DNA of 64,000 bases from the NCBI GenBank assembly GCA_000514715.1, contig AZWL01000001.1, positions 558,186 to 622,185 of the forward strand, written 5' to 3'. Shown here piece by piece: positions 62,902-64,000 of this stretch. The notes under the pieces are model-generated. The model did no database searches, was not told where the DNA came from, and worked only from the letters and a program-made list of their open reading frames with translations. How positions within the stretch are numbered: position 1 is the first letter of the stretch; the number at the start of each line of letters is the position of its first letter. Source of the DNA: Streptomyces sp. CNH099. GTDB taxonomy: Bacteria > Actinomycetota > Actinomycetes > Streptomycetales > Streptomycetaceae. The translations under genes and the position numbers were made by a program.

Positions 62902-63450
62902 GTGTCGATGTTTGATCGGATCAAGGACCAGGCCAAAGGGCTTCAGCAATCCCGGGGCGGCGGGCGGCCCGGCGGCCGGGGCGCCGGGCCGACGGGCTCG
63001 GGCTCCGGGTCCAAAGCGCAGCTCGTGAGCATGTTCAAGTCGCAGCTCAGCTCGATGAAGACGGAGCTGAAGAGCGGCGCGTACCGGGACGCCAGCATGG
63101 CGATGTGCGCCCTCGTGGCGGCCGCGGACGGACACGTGCACCCCGCCGAGCGGGAGCGCATGGACTCGCTGATCGTCAGCAACGACGTGCTGCAGAACTT
63201 CCCGCCGGAGCAGCTGCGGCAGCGGTTCACCAAGCATCTCGACCGGCTCACGGTCGACTTCCAGCGGGGCAAGGCCGAGGCGATGCAGGAGATCGCCAAG
63301 GCCGCGAAGAAGCCCGCGGAGGCGCGGGCGGTGGTCCAGACCGGGTTCGTCATCGCCGGCGCCGACGGCCACATGGACCCGGCCGAGCAGCAGGTGATCC
63401 GCGAGGCGTGCACGGCGCTCGGGCTGTCGCCCGCGGAGTTCGGCATCTGA
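62902..63450 (+). CDS. TerB-like tellurite resistance family protein
   Basis: A 182-residue protein starting at GTG 62902 (ATG 62908 possible) with GAGGTGG upstream. A Gly/Arg/Gln-rich N-terminal stretch is followed by a TerB-like helical domain: MAMCALVAAADGHVHPAERE, FTKHLDRLTVDFQRGKAEAM, AVVQTGFVIAGADGHMDPAE and QQVIREACTALGLSPAEFGI. The two ADGHxxPAE segments are the TerB metal-binding acidic loops. Function in stress response is presumed; streptomycete TerB/TerD proteins form envelope-associated assemblies. Confidence 0.92.
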   Translation: MSMFDRIKDQAKGLQQSRGGGRPGGRGAGPTGSGSGSKAQLVSMFKSQLSSMKTELKSGAYRDASMAMCALVAAADGHVHPAERERMDSLIVSNDVLQNFPPEQLRQRFTKHLDRLTVDFQRGKAEAMQEIAKAAKKPAEARAVVQTGFVIAGADGHMDPAEQQVIREACTALGLSPAEFGI

Positions 63451-63504
63451 GCCCGGCGGGTCAGCGTGCCCCGTGCGCCCCGGGCGCACGGGGCACGCCC
63501 CCGC

Positions 63505-64000
63505 TCAGCCGGTGCGGGTGCCGGAACCGCCGAAGCGGGCCCGCCACAGGTCGCGGAGCAGCGCGATCTCGGCCATGTGGTGGATGAACTCCAGATTGCC
63601 CGCCCACAGCACGTCCACGAACTTCTCGTCGGGGTCGGAGGCGTACGGATACTGCGAGAAGCCGACCGTGTCGAGTTGCTCCTCGGTCACCGTGGCGACG
63701 CTGTCCCGCCAGCGGTCGACGGTCTCCCAGAAGCGCGCCACCGCCCGCTCGGCCGACGGCGTGAAGTCGACCAGCAGCTTCGGGTCCCGCCGCCGCTCGC
63801 CGAAGGTCCACTCCCAGCCGCCGGCGAAGCCGGTGTGCAGGTGCCCCAGCCGCCACGCAATGGTGGTGACCGGGGCCTCGTCGGGCGCCAGCGGGCCGGT
63901 GTGGGCGAGCACGTCGCGGACCCGCTCGACGCTCACGTGCCAGTCCGCGGCCACCTTCTCGACGGACATGCCGCCGGCGACGTCCTGGACGACTCCGGCG
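63505..64000 (-). CDS. DinB-superfamily protein, N-terminus beyond the window
   Basis: The frame is open to the window edge; the ATG at 63969 is internal rather than the start, because in-frame residues VVQDVAGG precede it. Visible marks: PVTTIAWRLGHLHTGFAGGW (first His), AVARFWETVDRWRDSVATV and LEFIHHMAEIALLRDLW (HHMAE metal motif). This is the DinB/MDMPI four-helix fold with a three-His metal site. The role may be a thiol-dependent transferase. Complete at its 3' end. Confidence 0.85.
   Translation of the reverse strand, partial: AGVVQDVAGGMSVEKVAADWHVSVERVRDVLAHTGPLAPDEAPVTTIAWRLGHLHTGFAGGWEWTFGERRRDPKLLVDFTPSAERAVARFWETVDRWRDSVATVTEEQLDTVGFSQYPYASDPDEKFVDVLWAGNLEFIHHMAEIALLRDLWRARFGGSGTRTG

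Overview
The window is very GC-rich, with overlapping start and stop codons, frequent GTG starts and rare TTA codons placed in regulated genes. It also carries Tat- and lipobox-secreted hydrolases, serine/threonine kinases, ECF sigma factors and a CebR-type regulon. Together these point to the chromosome of a Streptomyces or close relative. I see no rRNA, tRNA, CRISPR array, transposase or replication origin.

Layout. 1-5200: the end of a PLC-like phosphodiesterase, a decayed TPR fragment, an HSL-family esterase, a PucR-type regulator, a secreted CE1/PHB-depolymerase-like esterase, and a TetR regulator divergent from a drug exporter across a clear operator. 6.9-8.8 kb: a KhtT/KhtU-like cation/proton antiporter pair. 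8.7-10 kb: a membrane SpoIIE/PP2C phosphatase broken by a single-base frameshift. 10.2-16 kb: a lipoprotein and two kinases whose extracellular halves are ABC-type substrate-binding domains. 16-20.4 kb: a Tat-secreted GH11 xylanase, a GH5 endoglucanase, a small membrane protein, a peptidoglycan-binding-domain protein and a CE3-like esterase. 20.5-36.6 kb: sigma factors, transporters, a MocR regulator, an orphan sugar-binding lipoprotein, a DUF6745/unknown/HEAT gene group, a 9-bp minisatellite and an O-methyltransferase.

36.7-48.7 kb holds a complete phenazine core (phzB-C-D-E, a YdhR-like gene, phzF, phzG) plus a second operon: an ABBA aromatic prenyltransferase, a 44-residue peptide ORF, a flavin monooxygenase, a second phzA/B and a broken O-methyltransferase. 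A streptogrisin-like protease gene sits between the two halves. The prenyltransferase makes an endophenazine-like prenylated phenazine the most likely product. TTA codons in phzC and in the prenyltransferase gene suggest that both halves depend on bldA.

49-64 kb: a methyltransferase, a solute-binding lipoprotein, an AA10 LPMO, small conserved genes, a Ppx/GppA phosphatase, two tandem secreted DUF4360 proteins (both with a TTA in the signal peptide), an endonuclease III-like protein, a short-type transketolase, a FUSC protein, a CE15 glucuronoyl esterase, a TerB-like protein and a truncated DinB-like gene.

The plant-polymer genes appear to be tied together by DNA sites. Palindromes of the form TGGGAGCGCTCCCA (CebR-type) precede the CE3 esterase, the sugar-binding lipoprotein and the LPMO. 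CGAAACTTTCG-type sites precede the GH11 xylanase and the CE15 esterase, and a GGAAACTTTCC variant precedes GH5. The xylanase and CE15 promoters also share a 21-bp composite element.
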